From: Caryophanales bacterium UBA743
GTDB taxonomy: Bacteria > Bacillota_I > Bacilli_A > RFN20 > CAG-826
Reading direction: 5' to 3'
NCBI GenBank assembly: GCA_002297365.1
Contig: DBKT01000013.1
Location: 1-64,000, forward strand
Length of the DNA: 64,000 nt
This document shows positions 36,755 to 45,320 of this stretch, one piece after another. The notes beneath the pieces were generated by a model. It was not told where the DNA came from and did no database searches. It saw only the letters and a program-made list of their open reading frames with translations. The stretch's first letter is position 1; each line of letters opens with the position of its first letter. Position numbers and translations under genes: made by a program.

Positions 36755-37215
36755 CTGCTAATCTTTAAGTAGACAGTGCATTACAATTTTGCATGCAGAT
36801 TGCAATGCTCTGTAGACAAGGAGGTTACAAAAATGAAACTAACGAAAGAAGAAAGGCTCCCGGTCGGCAAGATGCTGCACGAAGGGAGCCTTTCCTACAA
36901 GGACTGCATGGAAAAATACGGCGTTTCCAGATCCGCATGCTCCAACTGGGTGAGGGAATACAGGCAAATCAACGGAATCCCCCCAAAAGCCCCCATGGGG
37001 GCTCGCGCCGGCATGGGCCAAAGCGATTACGGATCGATGACAAAGAGCCAGCTCCTCGTTGAGCTGATGCGCAAGGACATCGAGGTCGCGAGACTAAAAA
37101 AAGGTATGCGGTGAAAGGGGGTGGTCGAAAAAAGGAATTCGTTTCTATAAGCGGCTCGAGTACCAAGTGATAATGGAGCTTTCCGGAAAATGGCCGGTCG
37201 TAGCCCTCTGCAGGG
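36755..37215 (+). mobile_element. IS3-family insertion sequence remnant (left end, orfA, start of orfB)
   Basis: The left part of an IS3-type element. It has an end region with the inverted repeat GCATTACAAT/ATTGCAATGC (36777-36809), orfA from 36833, and about 27 codons of orfB (YQVIMELSGKWPVVALCR in the frame ending near 37215). OrfA has lost one base near 37103: adding it restores LKK-GYAVKGGGRKKEFVSIS, the normal IS3 orfA end. OrfB stops abruptly at the junction with a broken WYL gene. Not mobile by itself. Confidence 0.85.
36833..37114 (+). pseudogene. IS3-family transposase OrfA, frameshifted
   Basis: Encodes an HTH_Tnp-type protein: LTKEERLPVGKMLHEG, then KYGVSRSACSNWVREY as the helix-turn-helix, and a C-terminal leucine-rich helix. 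A one-base loss after the run of seven A's truncates the frame at 37114; the true end would be near 37168. Confidence 0.8.
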
Positions 37216-37516
37216 TGGACATAGCAAAAGTATACAAATCAATCAAACATTTCTTATCCGCCATGGTCATCTTATAAATCGGCATTGAAACTCCGCGGTC
37301 TAAGTAATATCCACCACCTTTGCCGTGTTTCGTTTCAATGTTAAAAGAATAACGTTCGTCTGTTGAAACTTTATCCAATTCCCTTTTATATTCAAGAATA
37401 TTCCTTTCTTTAGTGCCCAATTCTTCAGCTAACTCTTTTATGGAATGAACCCTTCCGTCATTCAAACACCGTAGCATTTCAATGCATTTTGCTGCTTTTC
37501 CTTTTTCTTTTTCCAT
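37216..37516 (-). pseudogene. WYL-type regulator, 5' fragment cut by the IS junction
   Basis: The first ~100 residues of a DeoR-like HTH/WYL regulator (KAAKCIEMLRCLNDGRVHSI, then ELAEELGTKERNILEYKREL, then GKGGGYYL) remain. The WYL domain itself is missing: the reading frame runs into antisense IS3 orfB at about 37215. The intact part resembles the N-termini of the WYL regulators at 38999 and 43745. Confidence 0.8.
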
Positions 37517-37568
37517 AATAACACACTCCAAAATATACAAAATCAATAGGCTTTGGGTTAACTTGCTG

Positions 37569-38276
37569 TTAAATTTTCCTTAATCCTTTTTTCCAAAAAA
37601 AGCACGAGGATGGATGGGCGCTTGCAACAAGTCGAAGCCCCCTTCTAATCAAACACTCCGTAACCTTTCCGTTCAGATCATTTGGATTTTTCACATTTTG
37701 AAAACCGCCAGTGCACGAATTTATAATTAGTGAAGGCTTATATTTTACAATACGTTTCAAAAATTCCTTTTTCCCACCGCAAGCCCACACATCCGAAAAA
37801 ACTATATCTCTCGCTTTTTTATTGCCATTCAGCTTCAAATTGCTTGCATTGCTACATTGATACGATACGGCATTAACAAGAAGCAATCGATAAATTCCGT
37901 CTCTCAAATGAATTATTTTACTCGCGATAGCCATATTAAGAACGGGCAATAAGTATTGCTCCAAGTTTCTTCCTGTAGTGGACAAGGCTGGCCCAAGAGG
38001 GGTTGATCCATGATATTCATATTTATGAGGCGATTCCAAAACGATGCAAATCACAGGGCACATCATTCTCTTAAATGTGTCAGTTATTTCTTTTGGCCTT
38101 TTCTTTCCACCAAAATAAATGCACTCGTTTTTGCCAAAAACACAGATACCATTTCTTATCCGAATAATTGCAACGTATTCATCATTAACGGGTCTTGGAG
38201 GAAGACCAGTTCTCATGGTTTTGCAGTTTCCATAATTCCTTATACAGCTTTTTTGAAAGACTAGGCCGAGGTACAT
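37569..38276 (-). CDS. possible uracil-DNA-glycosylase-fold protein
   Basis: A 235-residue soluble protein. VLESPHKYEYHGSTPLGPA near residue 80 followed by GRNLEQYL, then LLVNAVSYQCS near 130, and ASAHPSS near residue 222 look like motifs of the uracil-DNA-glycosylase superfamily (ligand loop and the C-terminal His-Pro-Ser loop). The match is by pattern only. AAGGAG lies seven bases before the start. It ends 52 bases from the broken WYL gene and could have formed a unit with it. Confidence 0.5.
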   Translation of the reverse strand: MYLGLVFQKSCIRNYGNCKTMRTGLPPRPVNDEYVAIIRIRNGICVFGKNECIYFGGKKRPKEITDTFKRMMCPVICIVLESPHKYEYHGSTPLGPALSTTGRNLEQYLLPVLNMAIASKIIHLRDGIYRLLLVNAVSYQCSNASNLKLNGNKKARDIVFSDVWACGGKKEFLKRIVKYKPSLIINSCTGGFQNVKNPNDLNGKVTECLIRRGLRLVASAHPSSCFFWKKGLRKI

Positions 38277-38360
38277 ATACTTTCTCCTTTTTTATTATTT
38301 TCTCACAAGAATCGTTTTGTTTAAAAGCCAGTAAGAAACAGGATTATTTATTTTGATTTG

Positions 38361-38624
38361 TTAGTTATCAATTGATATGAAGCATTTGAGAAGCCCGGGG
38401 CATCCAATCTCGAACTTATTTTGTATCGGCCTTCTCATCCCTTCAACTTGATTCGGGGACTGAGGATCAACGTAATTCTCAGTGCATCATAATGTTCTTT
38501 GTTTCATCTCACGTCGCAGAGTAAGAGTCGAAATGAGCAAAAACTCAGCCTCCTTTAGATTTTTTCCTGATTGACCCTGTGCAATCTCTCGGTCTTCCGC
38601 TGTATGCGGAGTGATAAAAGCAAC
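38361..38624 (-). pseudogene. decayed, unidentified reading frame
   Basis: Within the gene-free stretch 38277-38998 one minus-strand frame stays open for 88 codons except for a single in-frame TGA at 38487-38489. The conceptual protein has normal-looking composition (for example NYVDPQSPNQVEGMRRPIQ). I do not recognise it; an old transposase or small accessory gene is possible. I see nothing else convincing up to 38998. Confidence 0.3.
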
Positions 38625-38998
38625 TTATTTTCACTTTTTGACAATGTGGTTTTTACAAATTTTGCATCGACCCTTGAAGAATTTCTCCTCTTCTTTCATT
38701 TTGTATGATGGGATTATCATTTTGAATATTTGCAAGTAGTACAGCAAGCGGTCAAACATCACGATCATAATGATGGAATTTAAAAGGGTGGCTACATACC
38801 TTTCATTTCTAAGATTTTTTGTAAAAATGGCTTATGCTAAATGCATGCTATTTTAAAATCTAAAAATCCTTCTTTTGTAGTTTAAAGGCTGTAGTCCTTA
38901 CCCCTTATGCGGTGGTTAGCCGCAAAGATGAAATTGCTCTAAACAATCCGTATTTTTGTAATACTTCTAAAAAATTCAAAGCGACACAGTCAATGTCA

Positions 38999-39979
38999 TT
39001 AGTTCCCTTTTCTTATTCCTTTTTCTATTTGATGCGAGTTTCCGAGAATTTCTAATGCGTTTTCTTTAATTGCTTCCTTCAGCCAATAAGGTTCAAGTAC
39101 TTTGCAATCTCTTCCAAAGCCAAGAATAAAAGAAACGATATTTTCTCTAAAATGCATGGTCACTTCAAATACTGTGCTTCCATCTGGCAAATCTTCAACA
39201 ATTTGTTCCTTCCCATAGCAATAGTCCTTAGCGCGAACAGCGGAACGACCATAAAGCTGAAATTTGATTCTATACCATTCATCAGTTTTAATTTTAGTCA
39301 AACCGTATTTATTAAAGAAATCTCTAGGGTTAAAGAACGTATCGTAAACAAACTTTCTACCCGTTGAGGCATAATTTGAAATTCTACACAATTTAAAATA
39401 GCGATAATCTTTTGCAAGCTCGCAATAACCAATTAAATACCAAGATCCGCCCCAGGAAAAAAGATACATGGGTTGAACGTTTCTTTCTCTTATGACATTA
39501 TCATTGGATAGAAAAGACATTCTGATTACCTCACGTTTTGAAATCGCTTCTTGAAAAAACAAATAACGTTTATTGATTTCTTCCTTGGATAAAGCTGAAG
39601 GAAAATGGTCAATAAAAACGAATTCTTCTGAATCGTTTGAATGAATTATCGAGGATAATATTTTTCCCATCGCAAGTTCATATTCTTTTTGATGTGGGAA
39701 TATATTCTGGGGGCGATTCATCTGATAGGCTTCCATTAAAGCATCTTTTTCCTTTTCCGTTAGAAGAATGCTTGGAAAAATGCTGGTATTTTCTAATTTA
39801 TATCCGCCATATCTACCCGGAATGGAGACAATGCTATATCCTGAATCTTCGATTTCCTTTTTGTATTCCAAAATATTTCTAGGATTTGTCTCGAGAAGAT
39901 TCGCTAATTCTGAAATTTTATAGATGTTTCCTGTATTTAATATTTGAAGCATTTTGATGCAAGACGAAGTTTTACTCAT
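38999..39979 (-). CDS. HTH/WYL-domain transcriptional regulator
   Basis: A 326-residue regulator. An N-terminal winged helix (SSCIKMLQILNTGNIYKISE, ELANLLETNPRNILEYKKEI) is followed by a WYL domain (residues ~150-215; PMYLFSWGGSWYLIGYCEL) and a WCX C-terminal extension. WYL regulators often control defence and mobile-element loci, in known cases by sensing nucleic-acid ligands. It follows the GIY-YIG gene by 11 bases, so the two are probably one transcript. Confidence 0.85.
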   Translation of the reverse strand: MSKTSSCIKMLQILNTGNIYKISELANLLETNPRNILEYKKEIEDSGYSIVSIPGRYGGYKLENTSIFPSILLTEKEKDALMEAYQMNRPQNIFPHQKEYELAMGKILSSIIHSNDSEEFVFIDHFPSALSKEEINKRYLFFQEAISKREVIRMSFLSNDNVIRERNVQPMYLFSWGGSWYLIGYCELAKDYRYFKLCRISNYASTGRKFVYDTFFNPRDFFNKYGLTKIKTDEWYRIKFQLYGRSAVRAKDYCYGKEQIVEDLPDGSTVFEVTMHFRENIVSFILGFGRDCKVLEPYWLKEAIKENALEILGNSHQIEKGIRKGN

Positions 39980-39990
39980 ATCCGTTTTCT

Positions 39991-40482
39991 CTATAGTTTT
40001 TCATTCCATCGTGCCTGTCCATTGGATTGATAAAACGTTATAAATAAATGTTCTATAGTTTCTTTATAATACCATGGCGTTACTTCAATTACCTTGTAAT
40101 AGATCTTTTTCTTGTTTTGTCGCTTTCCCAAATAATCATAAACATTCTTTATTTGCGAATTGGTGCTTGAGGGTTTCCCATATTTCTCCCCCTCAAAATT
40201 GTCGTTTTTGACTAAGTGCTGCGTTAATCTTAAATGGACATTATTAGCCGTACCAACATATAAAACGTTATTTTGTTCGTCTCCTATAAGATAAAGATAA
40301 GCGGTTGTGAGGTTTCCGGCATCTTCGTCTTTTTCAAAAGACAAAATTTCATCAAGGCAGTCCAAGGAATAGATGCCCGTTTTAGGATCAAAGGATGGAT
40401 TACCATATCTAAGTTCTATCCAAGGGGCCTTTCTAATTTTATTCTCATAATGTAGTCTTAGCAAAAATGAGATTAATTTCAT
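39991..40482 (-). CDS. GIY-YIG nuclease-domain protein
   Basis: About 163 residues. The GIY-YIG core is clear: AYLYLIGDEQNNVLYVGTA with the following Arg in VHLRLTQHL, and the C-terminal metal-binding Glu in ETIEHLFITFYQS with N near the end (ARWNEKL). An N-terminal ~50 residues precede it. The start is uncertain; I use the ATG at 40482, but the frame stays open to 40524. Likely an endonuclease of an accessory system; target unknown. Confidence 0.75.
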   Translation of the reverse strand: MKLISFLLRLHYENKIRKAPWIELRYGNPSFDPKTGIYSLDCLDEILSFEKDEDAGNLTTAYLYLIGDEQNNVLYVGTANNVHLRLTQHLVKNDNFEGEKYGKPSSTNSQIKNVYDYLGKRQNKKKIYYKVIEVTPWYYKETIEHLFITFYQSNGQARWNEKL

Positions 40483-40624
40483 GATTGTCATCTTTTTTGA
40501 ATAATTATTATTGCAATATAGCAATCAAAGACAATAATACGCATATTAAGAAACGGGTGAAAGCGTTGAGTAAGATTTTTCTTATTTTCCATTATTTCAG
40601 CAAAACTACATTGCTTTTAATGAA

Positions 40625-40825
40625 CTAGCTCAATAAGGTAAGGCATCCGAAAACAATCAATGTAGTTCCAAGCATAAAACTAAGCGCCATGAAGATGGCC
40701 CAACGAATAGAAGCGGCCTTCGAAAAATTCCATCCCTTTGGATTTCTAGCGATTCTAATAATTCCAAGGCTCAATGCCGCTACACAGCCGACAGTTCCAA
40801 TGATAATTTCAATAATTCCTAACAT
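40625..40825 (-). CDS. small two-helix membrane protein
   Basis: A 66-residue protein with two hydrophobic helices (residues ~2-22 and 42-65) joined by a basic loop (RIARNPKGWNFSKAASIR). AAGAAAGGAT precedes the start. Last of three tiny membrane-protein genes downstream of the FtsH-like protease; no family recognised. Confidence 0.65.
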   Translation of the reverse strand: MLGIIEIIIGTVGCVAALSLGIIRIARNPKGWNFSKAASIRWAIFMALSFMLGTTLIVFGCLTLLS

Positions 40826-40846
40826 ATTTATATCCTTTCTTTTTCT

Positions 40847-41023
40847 TCAGAATGCTGCAGCAATCAGTATGACCCCACCGACAAATCCAATGATGGAACA
40901 AACAGCAAACATGATTCCGTAGAAACCTCTGAGGTTGTCTGGGGTTCTAATAATGCAAACGACAGTTGCTGCAACTGCAAGCACGCAAAGAACAATACCG
41001 ATAATTAACATAATTAAGTTCAT
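40847..41023 (-). CDS. 58-residue membrane protein, paralogue of 41126
   Basis: Two membrane helices flank the loop RTPDNLRGFYGIMF. A strong AAAAAGGAG site lies upstream of the ATG at 41023. The protein is the same length as that of 41126-41302 and shares the loop and the MNL start, so the pair arose by tandem duplication. No family recognised. The three small genes follow the FtsH-like protease, suggesting they are subunits or substrates of it. Confidence 0.75.
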   Translation of the reverse strand: MNLIMLIIGIVLCVLAVAATVVCIIRTPDNLRGFYGIMFAVCSIIGFVGGVILIAAAF

Positions 41024-41125
41024 AAATTTTCTCCTTTTTAGCTTTTATAAGCCTTTTGAATATTTGGCAAATGTTATTTGAGAAGGCAACATTTTCGCCA
41101 GTATTTGTTGTCCTTTCGATTTCCT

Positions 41126-41302
41126 CTAAAGCGAGAAGACAATCAAAGCGACCCCTGCGGCAAGTCCTACTACTGCACAAATTCCAAACATGATTCCATA
41201 GAAACCTCTGAGGTTGTCTGGCGTCTTGATGACACAGCCAATTGGCAACCCAATGGCAAATAAGCAAAGAATAATTCCAACGACTAATGTGACTAAATTC
41301 AT
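41126..41302 (-). CDS. 58-residue membrane protein, paralogue of 40847
   Basis: Two membrane helices around the loop KTPDNLRGFYGIMF. It begins 11 bases after the stop of the FtsH-like gene with a GGAG site and is separated by about 100 bases from its paralogue. Identity to the paralogue is near total in the loop and conservative in the helices, implying that the loop is under selection. Confidence 0.75.
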   Translation of the reverse strand: MNLVTLVVGIILCLFAIGLPIGCVIKTPDNLRGFYGIMFGICAVVGLAAGVALIVFSL

Positions 41303-41313
41303 AATTTTCTCCT

Positions 41314-42639
41314 TTAATTTTTATTTTCAAATACGTCATGTATTTCCTTAGATGAGAGAGATGTTTTCTCAAGCAATCTTGCGGCTAATTTCTCGATTTT
41401 TTCTTTTCCTTCTTCAAGAATTTCTACAGCTCTCTTTGACAACCCTTCTATAATTTCTGTTCCTTTAGCCTGTCTTTCATCCATTATTGTCATACTAAAC
41501 GGTCCACTGTATTCGGGATTCTCAAGAACGATATAATCAAAACCATAGAAGCCTTCATTGAGCATCGCTGAGATCGTTTTTTTCGCTTTTTCAAAGTCGT
41601 CTTGATTGCCCCCAAAGCATTTTCCCGTCATGACCTTTACGGATAAGAAACCAGCTAAGGCTATCATGCAGGTTTCTTCTCCACTTTTAAGTGTGAAAGA
41701 TTCTTGTCCTGTAGATACTGTTTCAGTGGAACCACTTGATTCCCCTTGTTGAAGAAGAGAAACGCTTCCAAGCTTTTCTGGGATAAGGCGGTAAATCATA
41801 TAAGCATGCCCCGCTTCATGATAAGCGGTTAGCTTTTGTTCTTCTTTTGAGCAAGCGGATTCTCTTGGCAAATCCTTAAAGGCAACACGCCGAATCGCAT
41901 ATGTGAAGTCTTGAATAGAAAGAGATTGTTCTCGTTTGGAAACAGCTTGAATGATGACTTCGTTAACAACGCATTCTATATCCGCCCCAGAGAATCCGCT
42001 TGTCATTTTTGCGATTTCATCAACGCTTACTCCCAAAGGCAGGTCCGTTTTTTCCAAGAAGTGTTCAATGATCAATTTTCTTTCTAAATCATTGGGAAGG
42101 GGAAACACAATCTGCCTATCAAACCTTCCGGAACGGCTTAACGCATCTCCTAAATATTTTCTTTCATTGCAAGTTGCAATCACGATGACGCCTTCTTTAG
42201 AGCTGATTTTGTCCAACTCATGTAGAAGAATCTTCTGGTTTTTAAGATTTTCCGTTATTTCGTAAGCATACTTACGGTAGCCTGCAATTTTCTCAATCTC
42301 ATCAATAAATAAAATGGCGCGATCGTTTTCATGTGCCCTTTTGAAGCCGTGATAGATGTCTTCTTCTACGCTCAATTTCCTTTCGATGGCATCTGAAACG
42401 CTAATTTCAATAAGAGGAATATCCAAATACTCCGCAATATCCATCACCAGGCGAGATTTGCCAGTGCCTGGCTGCCCATAAAAGAGCCAGCCTTTTGGAT
42501 AATGGGCTCCTCTTTCGAGATAAAGTTTCTCATTTTGGAATAAATCCACGATTTGAGCCGCTTCTTCCCTTATTTCCCTATATCCAGCGATATGAGGAAA
42601 CATTTTTTGTAATGTAGTTTCGTTAATTTTTTCAGTCAT
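41314..42639 (-). CDS. soluble FtsH-like AAA+ ATPase with M41-type protease domain
   Basis: A 441-residue protein. The AAA+ domain has Walker A GQPGTGKS near residue 55, Walker B AILFIDEIE near 108, and second-region SGRFDRQIVFPLP. The M41-type zinc motif HEAGH is near residue 275, and a later acidic ligand is in GGNQDDFEKAKK. It lacks the two N-terminal membrane helices of true FtsH (a complete ftsH is at 61409), so it should be cytosolic or reach the membrane through the small proteins next to it. It has its own copy of the shared cassette promoter. Confidence 0.85.
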   Translation of the reverse strand: MTEKINETTLQKMFPHIAGYREIREEAAQIVDLFQNEKLYLERGAHYPKGWLFYGQPGTGKSRLVMDIAEYLDIPLIEISVSDAIERKLSVEEDIYHGFKRAHENDRAILFIDEIEKIAGYRKYAYEITENLKNQKILLHELDKISSKEGVIVIATCNERKYLGDALSRSGRFDRQIVFPLPNDLERKLIIEHFLEKTDLPLGVSVDEIAKMTSGFSGADIECVVNEVIIQAVSKREQSLSIQDFTYAIRRVAFKDLPRESACSKEEQKLTAYHEAGHAYMIYRLIPEKLGSVSLLQQGESSGSTETVSTGQESFTLKSGEETCMIALAGFLSVKVMTGKCFGGNQDDFEKAKKTISAMLNEGFYGFDYIVLENPEYSGPFSMTIMDERQAKGTEIIEGLSKRAVEILEEGKEKIEKLAARLLEKTSLSSKEIHDVFENKN

Positions 42640-42663
42640 ATCTCCTCCTTTCGGAACAAGATT

Positions 42664-42695
42664 ATCTTAAAAGCCATTCCTACATTATTTATGTA
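42664..42695 (-). promoter_or_regulatory. cassette promoter copy 3 (FtsH-like unit)
   Basis: Minus-strand -10 TAAGAT (42664-42669), 17-bp spacer, ATAAAT at -35 (42687-42692). Inverted repeat TACATAAATAATGTA covers 42681-42695. Same architecture as the copies at 48686 and 52336. Confidence 0.7.
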
Positions 42696-42742
42696 TGAAT
42701 TCATTTTTATTAAAAATAATTTAGAAACTTAAAAACGTTATA

Positions 42743-43240
42743 TTACTTTTTGATGGTCAAAGTTCGACGAAGCATATGAGCCTTGATTTTGAGTTTCTCT
42801 TTTTGCTTTGTATAGAAACGCCCGTATTCGTCCACATATAGACCAGTGACAACGCTCGTATTAAGAAAATCCCAGACAATTAAGTGAACGTTCTTGCCGA
42901 ACTTAACTTTCCCATCGAAAATAATCTTTGTTGGAACGAGGCCGTTGTCTGAGTATTCAGGAACGGGGCAAAACTTTCTTAATTTTTCTACAGCATATTC
43001 TAAAGTTCCAGTTACTTGGTTTCCAGAAAAGGTAATGCGTTGAAAATCAGAATCGTAGAAATTTCCTTGATTGTCCTTATATGCGCCTTCAAGAACAATA
43101 GAAGAACCGTCTTTTTTAACATGTTCAAACCTGCAATAAGACAAAGATGGTCTTATTTGATTTACGCCTGTAAAAGGGAGGCTTATCGTTGTATATGTTA
43201 ATTCGACAAAATTATTTTTTTCATTTAAATGTAGTTTCAT
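42743..43240 (-). CDS. hypothetical cassette protein
   Basis: About 165 residues, not recognised; predicted mostly beta with a basic C-terminus (KIKAHMLRRTLTIKK). The ATG at 43240 follows the LemA-like stop directly; a start at 43258 overlapping it is also possible. Last gene of the middle transcript. Confidence 0.6.
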   Translation of the reverse strand: MKLHLNEKNNFVELTYTTISLPFTGVNQIRPSLSYCRFEHVKKDGSSIVLEGAYKDNQGNFYDSDFQRITFSGNQVTGTLEYAVEKLRKFCPVPEYSDNGLVPTKIIFDGKVKFGKNVHLIVWDFLNTSVVTGLYVDEYGRFYTKQKEKLKIKAHMLRRTLTIKK

Positions 43241-43241
43241 A

Positions 43242-43748
43242 CTAAATATCGTTATCATCGAATCCGGCTAGTTTTGTACTAGAATCTAGATTTTGGGAAT
43301 CTATATATTTAGCGTTTTTGAAACGAAAGATCGTTTTTAAAATAACGTTCGGAAATTCATTGATGTATTGATTGTAATCATTCACCAACTTATTAAGTTC
43401 TAATTGAGAATTTTGGTAAGCATCTGCTAAAGAGAGAACGAGATTTCCTGCTAAGGTAAAATGCGAAGATATCTTTCCTGTCGCCCCTCCAATCAACCTT
43501 CCTCCTTGATAAGAAGAATTAGCCACCTTATAAGCGTTCCCTTGCGAAGAATCCGCATCTATGGTTGCAGTTCCTGTCTTTCTCAAAACTTGAAGGTATT
43601 TTGCTTTTGCAATACGCACATTGCTTTGGGCATCACGAATATTTTCTCTTTTGCGGATCACCATATTTCGAAAGCCAATAATCCATCCGATTAACCAGCA
43701 AAAAGCTATAAAACCTAATGCCAATAACATCCATCCCCACCATCTCAT
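43242..43748 (-). CDS. LemA-like membrane protein
   Basis: A 168-residue protein with one N-terminal membrane helix (WGWMLLALGFIAFCWLIGWI) and a helical-bundle domain. The LemA hallmark YNQYINEFPNVILK near residue 130 is present, as is the NIRDAQSNV segment. It lacks part of the usual LemA middle, having a Gly-rich insert (GGRLIGGATG). Its start overlaps the regulator stop (ATGA). LemA proteins occur beside membrane proteases; function unknown. Confidence 0.7.
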   Translation of the reverse strand: MRWWGWMLLALGFIAFCWLIGWIIGFRNMVIRKRENIRDAQSNVRIAKAKYLQVLRKTGTATIDADSSQGNAYKVANSSYQGGRLIGGATGKISSHFTLAGNLVLSLADAYQNSQLELNKLVNDYNQYINEFPNVILKTIFRFKNAKYIDSQNLDSSTKLAGFDDNDI

Positions 43749-45301
43749 AAATTTGATTCCTTGTATTTCAATACATTTATTGCATTTTTTACCTTTTCTA
43801 GATTCACTTTGTGCTTAAACTCGTTCTTCTCTCTATCTGTAAAAACGCATCCATCCTCAATGAGCTTGTTCATGTATTCCCCCGCTTTAGGGAAGCCAAT
43901 AGAACAATGTCTTTGAATGTCGCTTATACCAACTGTTGGCATATTCTCACAATAGAGTAATACTGTAAGATAAGTCACGTCATTTGAATTAGAAACAGGA
44001 GCATTGCCACTTTTTACTTCACCATTTGGAACGAAAGTGTCTGTTTTCGGAGACTCTTTTTTCTTAGCCTTTAATTCAGTGAAGGCGCCCTCCGGCTTCT
44101 TAGAACAGCGCTCGGGATTGATATAGCCTTCTTCGCAAAGACGGTTGAATAAACGACCAGCAACCGGAAAGCCGATGGAATATTTCCTTTGAATAGTACT
44201 GATGCTAATGAATTCATCGTTTTCACAATCTTGGATCAATTCCTGATAAATGATATCCGTTGATTTTTGCTGAGTTTGATTTGAGTTTGTAAGCCCTTCG
44301 GCGTTTTTATTCGTCTGCTCTGGTTTAAGCTCTTTATTCGCCATCTCTGGTTTAAACTTTCTGTTGGATTTCAGAATCTTTCTTCCAATCGTCATTAATT
44401 TATCCCGGAGGATTTGAGGAGAAAGCACTTCGCATTCTCCCTGAAAGTCGAGAATAGCCCTAAGTGTTCCTTCTAAATCCTCTGTATCAAATTTCAAAAT
44501 GACAGAACCATCATCTAAAACCCTTTCCGATTGATTTGCCCCAAGCTCTCTTTTCCCAATGTAAGGGCATAAAGAGGACAAATGAAGTTCTACGTGATAT
44601 ACCTTTTCTTTAAGAAAGTTGAAATCCGTGTTATCAACGTAATCTTCATTGAAAAAATAATCTTTTGAAAAACCGATACCAGAAGTTTTGTATTCTTGAA
44701 TGTTATTTAATTTGATGCATTGATATTTCTTTTGGATTCGTGAATAGCAAAGAAGAAAAAGACTACCATCATCCATAATGAGTTTGTACGGTTCAACATC
44801 GTTTTCGATTGCTTTATGAATCGTGACCACGTAGACAATATGTGCTACAAGCCTCTTTTCAATGCATTTAACAAAGAAATCGTATCGTTCCTTTAACTCT
44901 TTGGTGGATAAAGCAAAACGACTACGGTCCGTTATTTTAACTTTGGGGGTTTCCTTTCCATCCCAACGGATAGCAGAGAAAATTTTGTTCATCGCCTTTT
45001 CAAAATCATCCCGGCAATAGATGGTTCCTTCATTGCTCACATACGAAGAAGCAAAAGCGAGAGAATCTCTTTCTTCCTTTGTAAAGCAAAGGGAGGGGAG
45101 CAAAACGGACTTCTTTAAACAAATCCCGCCATACCTTCCCGATGTAGATTCAAATTCATATCCACATTCTTGAAGTTCTTTCCTATATTCTGAGATGTTT
45201 CTTTCTTTAAAGCCCAAGGTGTTTGCCAATTCGGAGTTTTTATATTTCTTTCCCCCAGCGAGGGCTTGTAGCATCTTGATGCAATTTGCTGTTTTTCCCA
45301 T
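43745..45301 (-). CDS. WYL regulator fused to two FtsK-gamma-like winged helices
   Basis: A 518-residue protein. N-terminal HTH (ANCIKMLQALAGGKKYKNSE, ELANTLGFKERNISEYRKEL), WYL domain (residues ~130-220) and WCX region, then a linker and two domains: residues ~340-395 with ISISTIQRKYSIGFPVAGRL and residues ~440-505 with VGISDIQRHCSIGFPKAGEY. Both match the SxxxxQRxxxIGxxxAxxL pattern of the FtsK/SpoIIIE gamma domain, which reads short DNA words. The addition is unusual for WYL regulators. It sits inside the cassette and is the natural candidate to bind the shared promoter motif. Confidence 0.8.
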   Translation of the reverse strand: MGKTANCIKMLQALAGGKKYKNSELANTLGFKERNISEYRKELQECGYEFESTSGRYGGICLKKSVLLPSLCFTKEERDSLAFASSYVSNEGTIYCRDDFEKAMNKIFSAIRWDGKETPKVKITDRSRFALSTKELKERYDFFVKCIEKRLVAHIVYVVTIHKAIENDVEPYKLIMDDGSLFLLCYSRIQKKYQCIKLNNIQEYKTSGIGFSKDYFFNEDYVDNTDFNFLKEKVYHVELHLSSLCPYIGKRELGANQSERVLDDGSVILKFDTEDLEGTLRAILDFQGECEVLSPQILRDKLMTIGRKILKSNRKFKPEMANKELKPEQTNKNAEGLTNSNQTQQKSTDIIYQELIQDCENDEFISISTIQRKYSIGFPVAGRLFNRLCEEGYINPERCSKKPEGAFTELKAKKKESPKTDTFVPNGEVKSGNAPVSNSNDVTYLTVLLYCENMPTVGISDIQRHCSIGFPKAGEYMNKLIEDGCVFTDREKNEFKHKVNLEKVKNAINVLKYKESNL

Positions 45302-45320
45302 ATAAATCCCCTTTCTTTTT

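Noticed and set aside
40947..41372. 141-codon frame spanning the small membrane protein genes
   Set aside because: Two better frames with strong ribosome binding sites and mutual similarity (40847-41023, 41126-41302) lie on the same strand.
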